DNA of 64,000 nucleotides, from positions 15,315,822 through 15,379,821 of the forward strand of contig NC_058055.1 in NCBI RefSeq assembly GCF_020085105.1. The letters run 5' to 3'. The notes under the pieces are model-generated. The model did no database searches. It was not told where the DNA came from and saw only the letters and a list, made by a program, of their open reading frames with translations. This DNA comes from Siniperca chuatsi. Its lineage: Eukaryota; Chordata; Actinopteri; Centrarchiformes; Sinipercidae. Made by a program: the position numbers and the translations under genes. Positions 12,753 to 26,872 of this stretch are shown in pieces; within the stretch, counting starts at the first letter, position 1, and every line of letters begins with the position of its first letter.

Positions 12753-15700
12753 GTACCTGATGGATTCTGTGTCGATGTGTACAGGAGCAATTCTCTCCAG
12801 CAGGAACTTGACCATTTCCAGGAATGGATTGCTGGGCTGTTTGGGGCTGCCGAGTTTTTTAGTGATGTCTCGCTGAAAAGGTGACCAACAAATAAAAAGA
12901 AATTAAAAGAATGAAAGTAATGACACTGTAATACAGATAAACTGACAATTCCTCCGCCCAACACCTATTATTTTTAGACTCAAAGATAACTAGTAATGTA
13001 GATCCAGAAGCGATACTTCTAAAGTGATAAAGTGATAAAGTGATACTTTACCTGTTGGTCTTAAATCCTTTCCCCTTTCAGACATGCACCCCTTTACGTT
13101 AATCCGATGGCAATTTAAGATGTCTGTCTCATGTCTGAATAAGCCCCCTGGTCACTTTTACATAAATGTCACAATCTTACAAGGCCGGACGTAGTAATGC
13201 AAGTATCATTTTCAACACGGCACAAGTCTGAACTGAATGCTGTCAGATTAACGCAAAGGCTGCAGCAGCGCAAAGTAAAACAAAGCAGCAGAGAGATGCG
13301 TGTCTTGTTTGGCCTTCTAACACCACTGTAATACATTTACTATCTAAATCATCATCTTTTATGCACAAAATCAGTTTAATAAACTAGGAGACAGCGAAAG
13401 AGCCAATTTTAAGCGTTGAAGAGATCAGTCTTCTTATATCAGATCAGTCTATAAAAACTATTTCCCCTTGCGCAAGCAGGGGAAAGGAGGTAAAAAATAA
13501 AAATTAAAAAAATACAAAAAAACACATCTTACAATAATCTGACCAACAGTATGTCCATGTATTTCCAGTGTTCATTCATGCCAACTGTATGGATGAATAA
13601 ATGAATATCCAGTGAAACTCTTCACATACAGCATGTGAGCAAACTTAATGTGCTATCATTCAATGTTTGTGCAGTATTGGATATTGTAAAACAGGCAGCA
13701 AAATTCGCTATCAAATAACATTAAATGACGAAACTGATGTTAAAATGTATCAGTAGATTCACTCTTAGAAGCAGCGACGAGCGGCCCTCGCACTCACGAC
13801 GGTCATTAAGCCTTCAACGGCAAAATAAGTTTTAAAATCCATCAGTGATGCGGCCTGAGAGAGAGAACAGAAAACACTCATCGCTTTCATAACTTTTGCA
13901 ACTGAACGAAACCATATAGAACATTAACGTAAAAGTCACCTATGTCCGAATGACAAAATGCCATCACTTTAACAAATAGATGAAGCAAGCTAGGTTGTGT
14001 ATTTCATGTCTGTAAAGGGCTTACGTTTTTTGTGAACATAATAAGCATAGAAACAAACAACAGAGTGGGGCTTGAAGTGTTCTGATACTTTTTGATACCA
14101 GATGGTCACTGGAATCCTCTTACCACCATAAATCCAAGCTGCCACTTGGCTTCATTAACAATGAAACCAGAAAACGCCTATGTCTACACGTTCTGAGTAT
14201 TTGTTAATTTAAAAGATAGATGAGATACATTTAGTTAAGAGATTACTGACCTCCCAACTTTAACAACCTTTTCAAACTCAAAATACTGACTCAGTGCTTA
14301 GCGCTACAAATGAAAAACCTTCTACACTGAGGCTTTAATCCAAAGTAAAATATGTCCATTTGAGAAAATGTCTTTGGAGTCCAACAAATTTAAGTTTACT
14401 ATAACTTTAAGGGATGTCAGCATTTCAATTAAAGGACACTACACTGTGATCTCGGACAGAAACGTTAATACTCACCACACAGACTTCAGCTTGCTTGCAG
14501 GAGCAGGTGGGGCTGACCAAGGTTTCCAACTGATCTCTGATCCGCTCATCATCATCCAGGACCTGAGCCAGCTTCTTCACAAAGTCCTGAGCCTTGCCCG
14601 GGTCTGGCAGGTTCCCTATAGACACACAGAATTAAAAGTTCATGTCTACATGGCATAGATTTGAAAGGCGGGGTGGTTAGGTCATCCCTGTTTAAGCAAT
14701 TTCATTAGAAATTTTGTTCTTTTTTCCCCCTACTTAAGCTACTATGAGTGGAAAGATCTGCATAGCAGTGTAAGTTAGTAATTCAAATAAATAGATGTAA
14801 GTTATGTGTGAGATCACTTACTTGTGATCACCATGACTTTGGCGAATACAGCCTTGCTCGATGCTTCAGACTACAAAAAATACATTAACAAAATATTTTA
14901 GAAACATGAAACACGGGTATATTAACCCATCAGCTTTTTGTAGTGTGCTTCAGTCAGAGTTACCTTGGGTTTTTTGACCAAGTCCAGCAAGTCTTTGACG
15001 TGGTGTCTCAGCAGATTCTGGCACTTCCACATCTCATTCAAAGCTCTGAGGAGGCACAGAGGAGGAGTCAAAGGATGGAGAGGGAAACACATGATGATGA
15101 GGAGGAATAGTATTACAGTAGGGAAATAAAGGCCTTCCTTTTGAATATTTCTTCCAGACAGTTCAAAGTTGGTGTGAGTGAATTTCATCATGTTCTTCAG
15201 ACCTTCAGACCATCACAATCTTTTCCAAACCTTCAACTTTTTTTTTTAACAAAACAAATGGCAAGTCACATTTTGCCACCGTCTTGATCTTTTATGTGTG
15301 AGAAAGACTTACTTGACAGCATTTGTGTCAAGGGTGGCATACAGGTAGTAAAGACACTTCATCCTCTCAGTGGTTTCCAGGTTGTGAGGAACCATGTACT
15401 GGGCAAAGACCCGCTCCACCAGCAACCTGTGCACACAGAGGGAAACATTTAGGAGGAAACTTAGTTTCCAAGGATATTCTTAGATTTAATCCAACGCTGT
15501 TTGTTTTTCCTCTTTAAGGGTTTGAGCTGAGAGTGCTGACAGTCATTAACCTACCATTAGATTTGTTTAATAGGATTATCTACACCAGAGTCAGAAATTA
15601 AGGCAGCTTGGGACAAAGTGCCGTTGAAATTTTGAGAATGCCCTTGAAAAAAGATCATCATCAAATATTTATGCATGAGAGATTCAATTCTCTCACTGGC

Positions 15701-18700
15701 AGATTCTAACCAAATATCAGACTGTCTAATTAAATAGATTGATATGACTTATCGGTCCGGACATAATCTTAAACCTCTCATTAAAAAAACGGACATTTTA
15801 TGACCTTAAATTTTGGATAATCACATTTCAGAGGTTTTAAGAGAATTTGCTGAGCATGCTAAAGTATTTCAATGCTTCCCTGCTTAACTTTCATACAGTT
15901 ACACACATGCACACACACACTCAGGAACTGCCTGTTACAATACAGACTTTTCCTGTTGGCAGCTGAGCAGTTCCACTGCAGCAGAGTCATTAAAAGGATA
16001 ACTGCACCCTCAGACACTGCTCTGCAGTTAGATCTGAGACTAAGTTGTTGTGTTGTTTTGTCATTTAGGCTTTTATCCAGAGGTGCCCACTTTGCCTCAA
16101 CATGGCTCATCTACTTTCTACTTCAGCTCGTGACATTTCGCAGAATTACTTTGAACAACCCCCAGAGAGGTACTGTGGGCTCTCCATGTTGTGCATGTGC
16201 AGGTGGAGAAACAATAATAGACCAAAGCTTCCAGTTGAAAGTGAAGCGAGTGATGCTGCAGAGTACTGTCTGGGTGCTCAAATGATAAAAATCAAGTCCT
16301 ACATATTTCACTTGCTTATTAAAACAGCTGTGACTGCTTTACATTTACAAAATGATATTTTCCCCTGTATGACTGTCAAAGTGCAGTGACAAATAATTTG
16401 AGTGTAGAGAGAAGCCCTTGCTCTTTGGATTCTGAAGGACAGACTTCAAAAACCTTCAAAAACTTTTAACGTTTGTGTTTGAGACGGTTGAAAAGTGTTT
16501 GGCACACTGCCAAAGTCTGCTATAAAGTATCTCAATGTGATGTCATTAACTACATTCGGCTGGTAATCCATGAAACAAGAGAAATTCAAACAAAATTAAG
16601 TGCAGAAATCCACGGCACATTGCCAATAGCTCAAGGCACACACGAAAAGTGGTTGAGCAAATGATTCAAGGAACTCACAGAGAGACTAATCAGTATCTTT
16701 TTGGATTTAAATGCTCTACCTTTTAAACACTTAACCCCAGGTAGTAAACGGTTTCTGGAAATTAATGAAGGTGTTTTAATTTTCCTACGTTTTTAATGTA
16801 ACTGACAGGAACACATGACCACAAACCTGTCATCGATGCTGTTCTGGTAGTAGATATGGAGCAGCTTGTCTTTGATCCAGGAAATCTGTTTAGAGGCCTC
16901 CCTCCCTCCCTCTCCCTGCAGAGAGTACTTCCTGTAGATCGATGCCAGGCCCATCATGGCCTCCTTACGTACACGCCACTGATGAAGGACAGGAAAAGAC
17001 AGAGGAAGAGACATTTCCAACCATGAAAACTAGTCAAACGAGCTGTTGTGGATAATGAGGTAACAAGACATCGGTTGTGTGGAGATACTTTGGCTACTTA
17101 AATCCCTGCTTGGCCACAAAGTGGATGAGACAGTCCCAAATGCGGCTAGATTAATGCTATTTAAAGTCCCACATGAAACAGATAGGTGATGTATAATGTT
17201 ATCTAAAAACATGTACCAACAAAGACGGACAATACCACAAACTACATGCATCAGCTGAAGCACCACCATCTGATAAAGCACGCAGAGTGAAAGCGCTTAC
17301 ACTCTCACCCGCAATTAGACCCATCCACTGGAACGGGCCGCAAGGCTCTCAGAGAGGCACCTCAGCAACAAACCGTAACAAAACTATGTGCTTTCCTCCC
17401 CATTAATAGACAAAGCATACATGCTAATAGTTTTTAAATAGAAATATACATGGTGCTGACAGGATTTAGACTGACAGGTTTGAAGATTTTTGTTTATTTT
17501 TGTATAAATAAATTATTGTAAATAGATTTTCAAATAGAAAATCTCATACAGCTCATACAAATGTTTTTCAGGTTCTGAATCTACTACTATTAAATTATTT
17601 AGCTCGAAAAAAATAGTGACTTCATTTATACTGTGATAAATATCAATATTAAAAAATTGTGATTATATATTTCACCGCATCGCCACGGTCTACATAAAGC
17701 ACACTGAAAAACAGCATGAGAGCATACTGACACTTCCAAATGTACACAAAATGTGCCCACTTACTCTCTTGTCCAAGGTCCTCTCCTTTACAAAATTGAG
17801 CAATGCATCATTGACTAAAGACAGGTCTTTCTTGGCAGCAGTTACTATAGAGACGATGACATCATGGCGGATGGCCTCTTCTGGGTCATGTGATCTGACC
17901 CTCAAGTATTCTGTGAGGAAAACAGGAACAAATAAGTGGGATGTGAGACAACCGGCCACCGTTAACACAGAGAAAATACTCAGCAAATGCTTCTAATGTC
18001 TCCCAAATTACACACTTCAAAGGAACAATAATAAGCTTGGAACTTATTATTAGGAGCTTGTAAGTGGTCCAAGTGTTGTGCTATCACCTTCATATAGTGG
18101 TAAAACAACTCAACACTGATCACATGCTGATAAACTTCTCATCAATCGAGAGCAGGTTTCCCAAAAATATATCTGATCACAAGTCAGTGCATTTTAGCTG
18201 ATTTACCTGTGAGGTCTTTGGCCAGGTCTGGGTGGTTCATGAGACAATGACTGGCAAACTTAACACACTCCAGTCTGATGGGCACATGGATGTCATTAAA
18301 CCTTATGGGAAAAAAAATGAATGTTAATGTCTGCAACAAGGTGAGCCACACACACACACACACACACCTAACCAAAAACAAATTACCCAGCAAGTATTTG
18401 CTGCATGCACATAGTGTGCCTCAGAAAGTCAAATTTAAGACATTGTAATGCAACAAAAGTCATAAGTCATAAACCAAGAGACAAATCTCACAAAACAAGC
18501 TTTTTTCAAACTAAGTATTGCAAAAATAATTTCTGAAACTCTGAAAGTGTGTGTATGACAAATGAAGACATGGAAATTGACTGTTAAAGAACATGAACGA
18601 AAACTTTGTCCCACAACATGATCACATGTGCTTTGGTAAACAGAGTTGTTGTTATACAATATTAGTATGAATCTAAGAAAGAACCACCAACAATAGCAAA

Positions 18701-21356
18701 CAATAATTGCATGTTGAAAAAAAATAAGATCTGTACACATTTTAGCCCATCTGAAAGTATCAAATATGAGTATTTCCAGACTTTTCAAGAGTCTGTGGAT
18801 ACCATAGCCACAACGCTGACACCAACCTGCCCAGGTAACACTGCCAGAGTGGTTTGTTCTGTGCGGCCAACTCAGAGTCCTTGGCTCCAAACATCTTAGC
18901 CAGCAGCTTCACCACCTGCAGCCTCTCATCATTATCATTACTCTGCAGAGACAGAGGGAAGAAGAGAGACAGAGAGAGAAATGATGTACAGAATTTGGCT
19001 GTGTTGAATGGACATTATCAGAGAGCCTTTCCTGATTTTACTTGACTTTAAATTTTCTTTAAACTGTCTTTTACTTCTACTATCTGTTTTCTTTTAAAAC
19101 CAGATGGTTTTATGACTTGTGTTTTATTTTGCTGCCTTTGTGAAGTACTTTGTAACATGGATTTTGAAAACTGCTCTATAAATAAAAGATTATTATTACT
19201 ACTACTACATTAACTACATTGGCAACATTACCATTTTCATAACACACAAAGGCTGCTTGGTATCAATCTTGTTTTAGAATGAGGTGCGAAGAAAAGAAAA
19301 CAGCAGAGACAAAGTAAAGACAAAGGAAGACAAGAAGTAGGACAAGGGAAGGAGTGAGGATGAAAGAAGAAAAGCAGTAGGGAGAGAAAGAAGAGAGAAC
19401 AAGTGAGGAGAGATAAAGATGAAAAGAATGAGGGTGAGACAAAGACTGAGCGAGCATGAGAGAAACAGAGAGAGAGAGAGAGTGTGTAGTCTGTGGGGGA
19501 GAGATTTTATCGCAGCTATTATTTTGAGGAGACAGCAGTGATCTACACTCCCTCTGAACAGTTAATGAGCGTTATCCATCAGCAGGAAGCCTTTATGAGA
19601 CACTGCAGAGGCAACATTATGCTGACTGCTTTATCTTTCTAATATGAATCAACAAACCTGCAGAGAAAGTGAAAATGTGCAATTCTGTGGGTAATAGGTC
19701 AGAAAATTCATGTTTTTAGTCTGGTGTATGAGGATAACGCTTAAAACCAATATTAAGACAAGCATTGCTGCTGCTTCCATCTATTTAACTGCTATTAATG
19801 TTACAACCGAATCTTATAGCAATGATAATAATAATAATAATAAATCTGCCAAATGTCCTAATAAAGTGCAGTAAGGTGTACTGCACAAAACAACTATACT
19901 AACAACATAATATGACAAATGTAAGACGCTAAAGGCTCCATTTATGCAAACAACAACAACAACAAAAACCCAGCTATAAACAGTATATGTTTAAAAATCC
20001 ACAGAGTAGTGTGGTGCTTTACTGTTCAACTGAAAGAGTTTTTCTATACCTTGAGTTTAAATTCCAGCTGTGGCAGCACTGAGAGCAGCAGGTGGCTGTC
20101 TATGTTGTAAAGCTCCAAGATGAGGTCAAAAACGTGTTCAGACAGATCACTGACTGAAGTCTTTCCCAGCATCAGCACCTGGTTGAAGAACTGATGAAGA
20201 AGACAGAGAGGGAGGAATAATGGCTACTGATAACACATCCAAAAAGAGATCCTACATGGTCCTGCAACTCAAAGTGTGACTTTTCAGAAAAAAAAAAAAA
20301 CAATTCTCCATCCAGCCATACATATAAAAATGTAAGGACAAAAAATAAACAGGAGTGTGTCAAAGATGTAATCTCACATTGGTAATGTAGGGTTCAATAG
20401 CCTGAGCAGTCCTCTTCAGCAGAGCTTTGGCCAGGTCATATGCTTGTTTATTCAAATTCTAGAAAGACAGAAAAACAATTGGTGAATAAAACAGCAGGTC
20501 AGAGAACATGTTCAGATAGATGTCTGGGTGACAAAAACATTACAAATAACGTAAGGGTGTAGTCCATCATTCTTTGCTTTTCACTCAGAAGAATCCCATT
20601 AGGATGCTTGTAGCAGGCACAGAAGTCCACAGATGTTTGTGCACAAACTCTTAAGCTGCGTTACTTCTTTCCACCTGCAGGGGTCTCACTGAATTACAGG
20701 GTATGGAAAATGATAATGGCCTCAGTCTACTGACAATATCAACTCACTTCAGAAGTGCACGTGCATCCACACGTTGTGCACATACCTTGTGTGCTGGCAC
20801 CAGGTTGACCAACACGGTGTCCAACAGCTCCTGCGATACAGTGTCACCCTCGCAGATGATGGAGCTCATCAGGTCCACCATATGCATGTGCACCTTCTGG
20901 TTGTGACCGTTGCTAGGGAAACATGGCAAGAAGGGTCAAAGGTCAAGGATTGCGTAACTTAAAATATAATATTCCACACTGGTTCCCATTGAAGCAGCAA
21001 CTCAAAATTGACTGGGTTTAAATCAAAATGTCAAATATTCCTAGGTAGTGTGTACTCCACCCATTCAACACGTATCTGTCATTTTTAGTGCACCATGGCT
21101 GTGATTTACTTTGCTGGCAGCATTTTGTATGGATTCATGTTTTTACTTGCTTGATCTCTCATTTTGAAAACAAACTGGCCTCACATAAACAGACTGCGAT
21201 GCACTGATCACAAAGAGGGTGGGTGTACTTTCTCATAATGATCTGCAGGACAGCGGAAGTAAAGCTTATTACCTAGATTTGTATCTCAGCGAATACTGTC
21301 CTCAACGCTGCCAGGCATTACTAGTCTCATTACCTCCCATTCACTGAAAGTGTCAC

Positions 21357-21401
<45 letters not shown>

Positions 21402-24400
21402 TGAGGGCTGCATACCCCTACACCTTCTAGCTCACTGCTAATATTTCAAATGGAAAGCAGAGCTCTTTAGATTCTTCCTATATAACAAAAAAGCATTGTG
21501 CTTGCAAAACCTTCACACACACAACCACAATTTTGTTCCAGTGGCAAAGAGCCAAATTCTGTACTGCAGAATTCAGCCCTCAAGGTTGTGTTCAGCAGAG
21601 TGAAATTGAGAGCGGGGTTAGGAGGAAAGAGAGGAGAGCAGGGAGGGCAATCAAAGAGAAACAACCGGACTGCTACGGTGCGGTTTTGTGATGTAGCACC
21701 AGAGACAGACTGAGATGTTAGTGAGGGCTACAAGGGTTCATTTCTGTCATTAAGGACTGCAGCAGCCAAAAAAAAAGGAGGAAGGTGGAATGTGGAAAAA
21801 TAAAAGCTGGGCATACATACCCACATAATACACCATGATGAATATGAACACACAAATATTCACATCACATTGAGGTGGGCTTTGATAAAAAGGACTTACT
21901 TGATGACCTGGAAGAGTGTTCTGTAAAGCTGGGTGAATATCTCATTGCTGTCTTCAAGCTCAAAGCAAATATTGTAGGACTTCACCCATGCTATGTTCTG
22001 AACAAAAACAGGAGGCAGGACATTAGTGGCAATGCAGATGCAAACTAGGAAGGTCAAAGAAGAATGTGGTAAGGAGGGTGAAGGACAGCCATGTTTGCTT
22101 GTAGGTTGACTTTCAATAATAATCTCCCAAAAACCAAATCAAAGTAATTTCCCTTTAAACCTGCAATAACTGCTGGGTTTTTTTGGCCACTTGGGGCCAG
22201 CGGAAACAAGTTGTGAACACAACATTGACATATCATCACCTTTTAAGTAGATATGTTGAACTTGTTAGCTAACAGTTGCTTATTTACACATTCAGCAGTT
22301 ACAGAGAAATATTGGCATTCACCTGGAGTCATGTTGGTGTCCACCTGGTGAATTAAAGTCCAATATACATCCTCTTTTAGCTCTGTTTTTGGTCTCTACC
22401 AACTCCTGAGGGAAATGTCTGGATTCTTTGCTGCTAAAAGCTCCACTATGTTCACCAGATAATCACTAAATGTGTCCGTCTGCTGTTTGGTGCTGAGAAG
22501 GTAGTGTACAGTGGGTTTTTAGAGCTTTTTGTCTGAAAACAGCTGCCTGCTGCAACCAAAAACGACACTTTGAGAGTGGTGAGAGTAAGCTACAACAGTA
22601 AAGTTGTGGGCCGGCCCGCTAAACAATGAGCTGAAACTCAGGTGATGATTCTCTGTAGGTTCATCACTATAAGCGACTCCCATTACACACTGTAATTTGA
22701 TACATTGTTATTATAAAAAATATGGATTATAGCCACTTAGACAGCAGAACTTGTTTACTCTAGTTCAGTTTTCAGAGAGCATAATGACCGTTTGCCTGGA
22801 TTTGTTTGAGATTTGTTGAGGTTTCAATTCCATGTTAAATTAAACAACTTAATCTTATATACACCCCTTTATGGCTACTGTAGCTAATTGATTTCACTGT
22901 TGTTGCATGAAGTGTAAAGCAATTAATATCATTAAAACTGTAACTTCACCATCTACACCACAGACTTCCGCTACCACACAGAGTCCTGCCACTTTCAGAA
23001 GTTTTCTGATGACTCTGCTGTGTTGGGATGTGTCAGCGGTGGTGATGAGACTGAGTACAGGGCTGTTGTGGGTAACTTTGTCTCATGGTGTGAGCAGAAC
23101 CATCTGCAGCTCAATGCGACAAAGTCAAAAGGAGCTGGTTGTAGACTTACGTAGGGTAAAGGCACCAGTGACCCTGGTTTCCATCCAGGGGGTCAGTGTG
23201 GACATTGTTGAGGACTACAAGTACCTTGGACTACATATGGACAATAAACTGGACTGGGCTAAGAGCACTCAAGCCCTCTATAAGGACCAGAGTCACCTCT
23301 ATTTTCTGAGGAGGCTGAGGTCCTTCAACATCTGCCGGACAATGCTGAGGATGTTTTATGAGTCTTTGGTGGCCAGTGCTATCCTGTATGCTGGGGCAGC
23401 AGGTTGAGGGTAGCGGACGCCAACAGGCTCAATAAACTGATCCGTAAGGCCAGTGACATTGTGGGGGTGGAGCTGGACTCTCTGTCAGTCGTGTCAGAGA
23501 GGAGGATGCTGGCCAAACTACATGCCATCTTGGACAGTGTCTCCCACCCACTCCATGACATGCTAGCTAAACAAAGGAGTACCTTCAGCGGAAGATTCAT
23601 CCCCCAAAATGCACCACAGAGCGCCACAGGAAGTCATTCCTGCCTGTGGCCTTCAAACTCTTTAACTCCTCCCTCTGAGTGTCAGGGAAATTGGCGCTGA
23701 TATTACTCAACTGGACACTGGATCATTAACATTACTGCAATACCTGAAATATTGTGCAATATTCTCTTACTCCTGTGCAATATACTCTGTTCTCAGTTTA
23801 ATTATTCCATGTTTGATGATATTTATTAAACTATATTACTGCTGTGCAATATTCACCGCCTAATAAGCTGGTTAAATCTGCTACACTCAACTTGACTGTA
23901 CTCATGATTGCACTACTATTACTTATATTATTACATTGTACTGTACACTTACTTAGCTTTATACTTCATACCCACTTATTTTGATTAGGTGTATTATAGT
24001 GTATCATATTTCGATTTGCTTGCAGACTTATTATTATGTCTATTTCTATTCTATTAGTACTTCTTCTCCTGTGTGACGTGATAATGAGCAGCTGTAACAA
24101 AGAGTTTCCCCTCGGGAATCAATAAAGTATTTCTGATTCTGAAGTTAGATTACCTCCATCTCACAATTGCTTCCCATTGGCAGTAATTTAATCACAATCT
24201 TAATAAAAATCAAGTTGGAAACCAGAGATATTTACTTCCAGTTAGACTGAACTTGTCCTTTAATTTCATCAGGAAATTATCTTGGTGCAAACAAAAGCAA
24301 CATTAAACACAGAAGCAAGAAGACTCAAAAGCAAGCCAAAACATTAAATTAAGAACATCAGAGTAACATATTCTTAAAAATTAGACTAAAATGATCTATT

Positions 24401-25279
24401 TTGACTTAGTGTTTAAAAGGAGTTCAGACGGAGAGTCTCCTGCAGCCTAAAGGAGATGAAAAACAAAACTACCAGATTGCTGCAGATATAGATAAACATG
24501 TCTCCTATACACTTCTGTTTCACAGCAGGGGAGAGTGCATATCATTCTGTCACCACTGCTTCCTCTTCTATGTCTCTACTCTCGCATTCAACATACTTTA
24601 TTTAATGTGATACAATTACATGACCAGGTGGCTTCATCCCGAGGGTTTCTTTTTGTAAATAAAGATTACCAGTTAAAGCCAGGCTTACTTTTCACGAAAT
24701 TCTGTTTCATAAATGAAGCTTCACAAAAGGAAGTTTAAGTCTGGCCTAAGTTACCATGGAAACTTATCCTTAACATTTCAGGCTTTGCTTCACCTCATGG
24801 TTAAAGATCCCCTACAGACATGGTTTAAAGACATAAAATTACTCTGCTTGGAATAATATTTTGTGTCTAATATGATTTTTTCACAATTAAGTTCAATTCC
24901 TCATAGAATTTTTTAAAAATTACATTTACTCCTCCATTACTTTTAATCTATGAAGTTGCAAATATTGTTAATTTCAAAAGTTGAACTGCTGGACACAAGA
25001 TGCCTACTTCACTGAAAACACCACTCTAGTTAGGGATGTGAACTCTCTCTGTGCATATAACTGTAGTAACTGATTACGGTTGGGCTCCAACAGCCAGTTC
25101 CCAGTTGGCAAAAAACACAGATTTGTTGAGGTCCAATGCTAACAAATCTCTTATCGATCTCTCTCTCTCTCTCTCTCTCTCTCGATCTCTCTCTCTCTAG
25201 ATCTCTCTCTCTCTCTAGATCTCTCTCTCTCTCTAGATCTCTCTCTAGATCTCTCTCTCTCTCTAGATCTCTCTCTAGA

Positions 25280-25311
<32 letters not shown>

Positions 25312-25348
25312 TAGATCTCTCTCTCTCTCTAGATCTCTCTCTCTCTCT

Positions 25349-25412
<64 letters not shown>

Positions 25413-26828
25413 TTAGCAATGAGCAATGTAGAAAACATTTGGGTAGTAGGCTTCACATTTTAGCCAGCTCTAACAGTCGCTTTCACCAGGTACAATGGCA
25501 AATATCACTCACGGCAGATTGTATTAGCTATCGCTAATTACCGCTAAATCTATAATGGCTAAAATTAAACTTTTCAAAAGTACAGTGCACAAAATAAGTA
25601 GGCTACACCTGTTACATCAATGTGTCAAATACATTAAATCAACACTTAGAATATTCTGCTACTCGTTTCATTTTCACTTTGTAGCTACAGGTTGTGAGCA
25701 TTAATTAGGCTACCACCATAAAAAATGTCTTCCTTCTCAGCCAACAAAAGGTAATTAAGAGAGATCATTGAGTTTTAGTCATATACAACTATAACTGTTG
25801 AAAGCCAAAACAGATTAGATTCGATGACGGATTCTAAAGGATTTAAACTCAATAAGGAGAGTCAATACTGGATTCGAATTCGATAAAATGTGATTAAACC
25901 CCAACCATACCACTGATCCGTACACACGGTAACACACCTCAAGCAGGTAGAAGTATCTGTTGAACTGAGCGCTTTTAGTGTCCTCCAGTCCTTTGAGCTG
26001 TCTTGTGATAAACATGAAAATGTCCTGGAGACAAGAAAGAAACAGATGTAGTCATTAGCAAACTTTAGATGTGATTGGGGCAGCACAATAAAGTTAAAAA
26101 TACAGCTATTAAAAACAGCCACAACACAACAAACCTAGAAATGTTTTCAGTCAAAATGTTCAGAATGATTAGCAAGAGATACCCACGCTCCCACACAAAC
26201 ACTGAACCTTAAAAGTTTAAAAACACACCAAAAGAAGGAATCATGTACATGAGACTTGTTACTGAATGCTGATATATTCCTGTCTAATAAACAGCTCGTG
26301 TTTAGACGCTCTGTAAGGTGCGAGTTGTGTCAAGTCTCTAGCCAACTGCTGCACAAATTTCAGGCCAGCTTCCAAAAAAGTTGGCAAGTGAAAATACAAA
26401 TCAATTTGTCAGTCAGTGTTATGTGAATACTCCAGAAAGGATGCAAGAAGGTTATGTAATTAAAACAGTGAGTAACTTTGGTGGAGTAGAGTGATGTAAT
26501 TTTGCAGTATTTTGATTTATATGCCCGCGCAAAATCGTTATCACTGTACCTTGAGTTTATCTGGGGAGGTGTAAGGCGCCTCTGGGGCGTAAATCCTGAA
26601 TATGTCTGCAAGACAGCAGGCCACCAGCAGACGCACATCCTTGTCTGGGTGTTTGAGGAAGAAGTCTGAGGCCAGGTGGAGGGCCAGGTTCAGGTACAGC
26701 TCCTTCTCTTCCTCAGAGTCCTGGTCCATGTCCATGAAGGTCTTCACAACCATCTGAAAAAGGGTGGGGGATATTGAGTGGGGAGAGAGGGTGCCGGAGG
26801 TTAGTGGCTGGGTTGACTAAAAAGCTAG

Positions 26829-26872
<44 letters not shown>

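Noticed and set aside
12683..12964. Valine-cysteine or threonine-histidine repeat frames at CA repeats (also near 8.7, 28.7 and 61.8 kb)
   Set aside because: They are translations of CA/TG microsatellites.
22907..23700. Plus-strand frames with DNKLDW and LRRLRSFN as a host gene
   Set aside because: They match the C-terminal part of an L2-type reverse transcriptase, are split by frameshifts, and end in a LINE 3' tail.
25158..25404. CRISPR-like array
   Set aside because: The spacing is regular only because of a microsatellite; there are no unique spacers, and the genome is vertebrate.
25030..25537. Long Arg-Glu and Ser-Leu-Arg open frames on both strands
   Set aside because: They are translations of a (CT)n/CTAGATCT microsatellite inside a pds5b intron.
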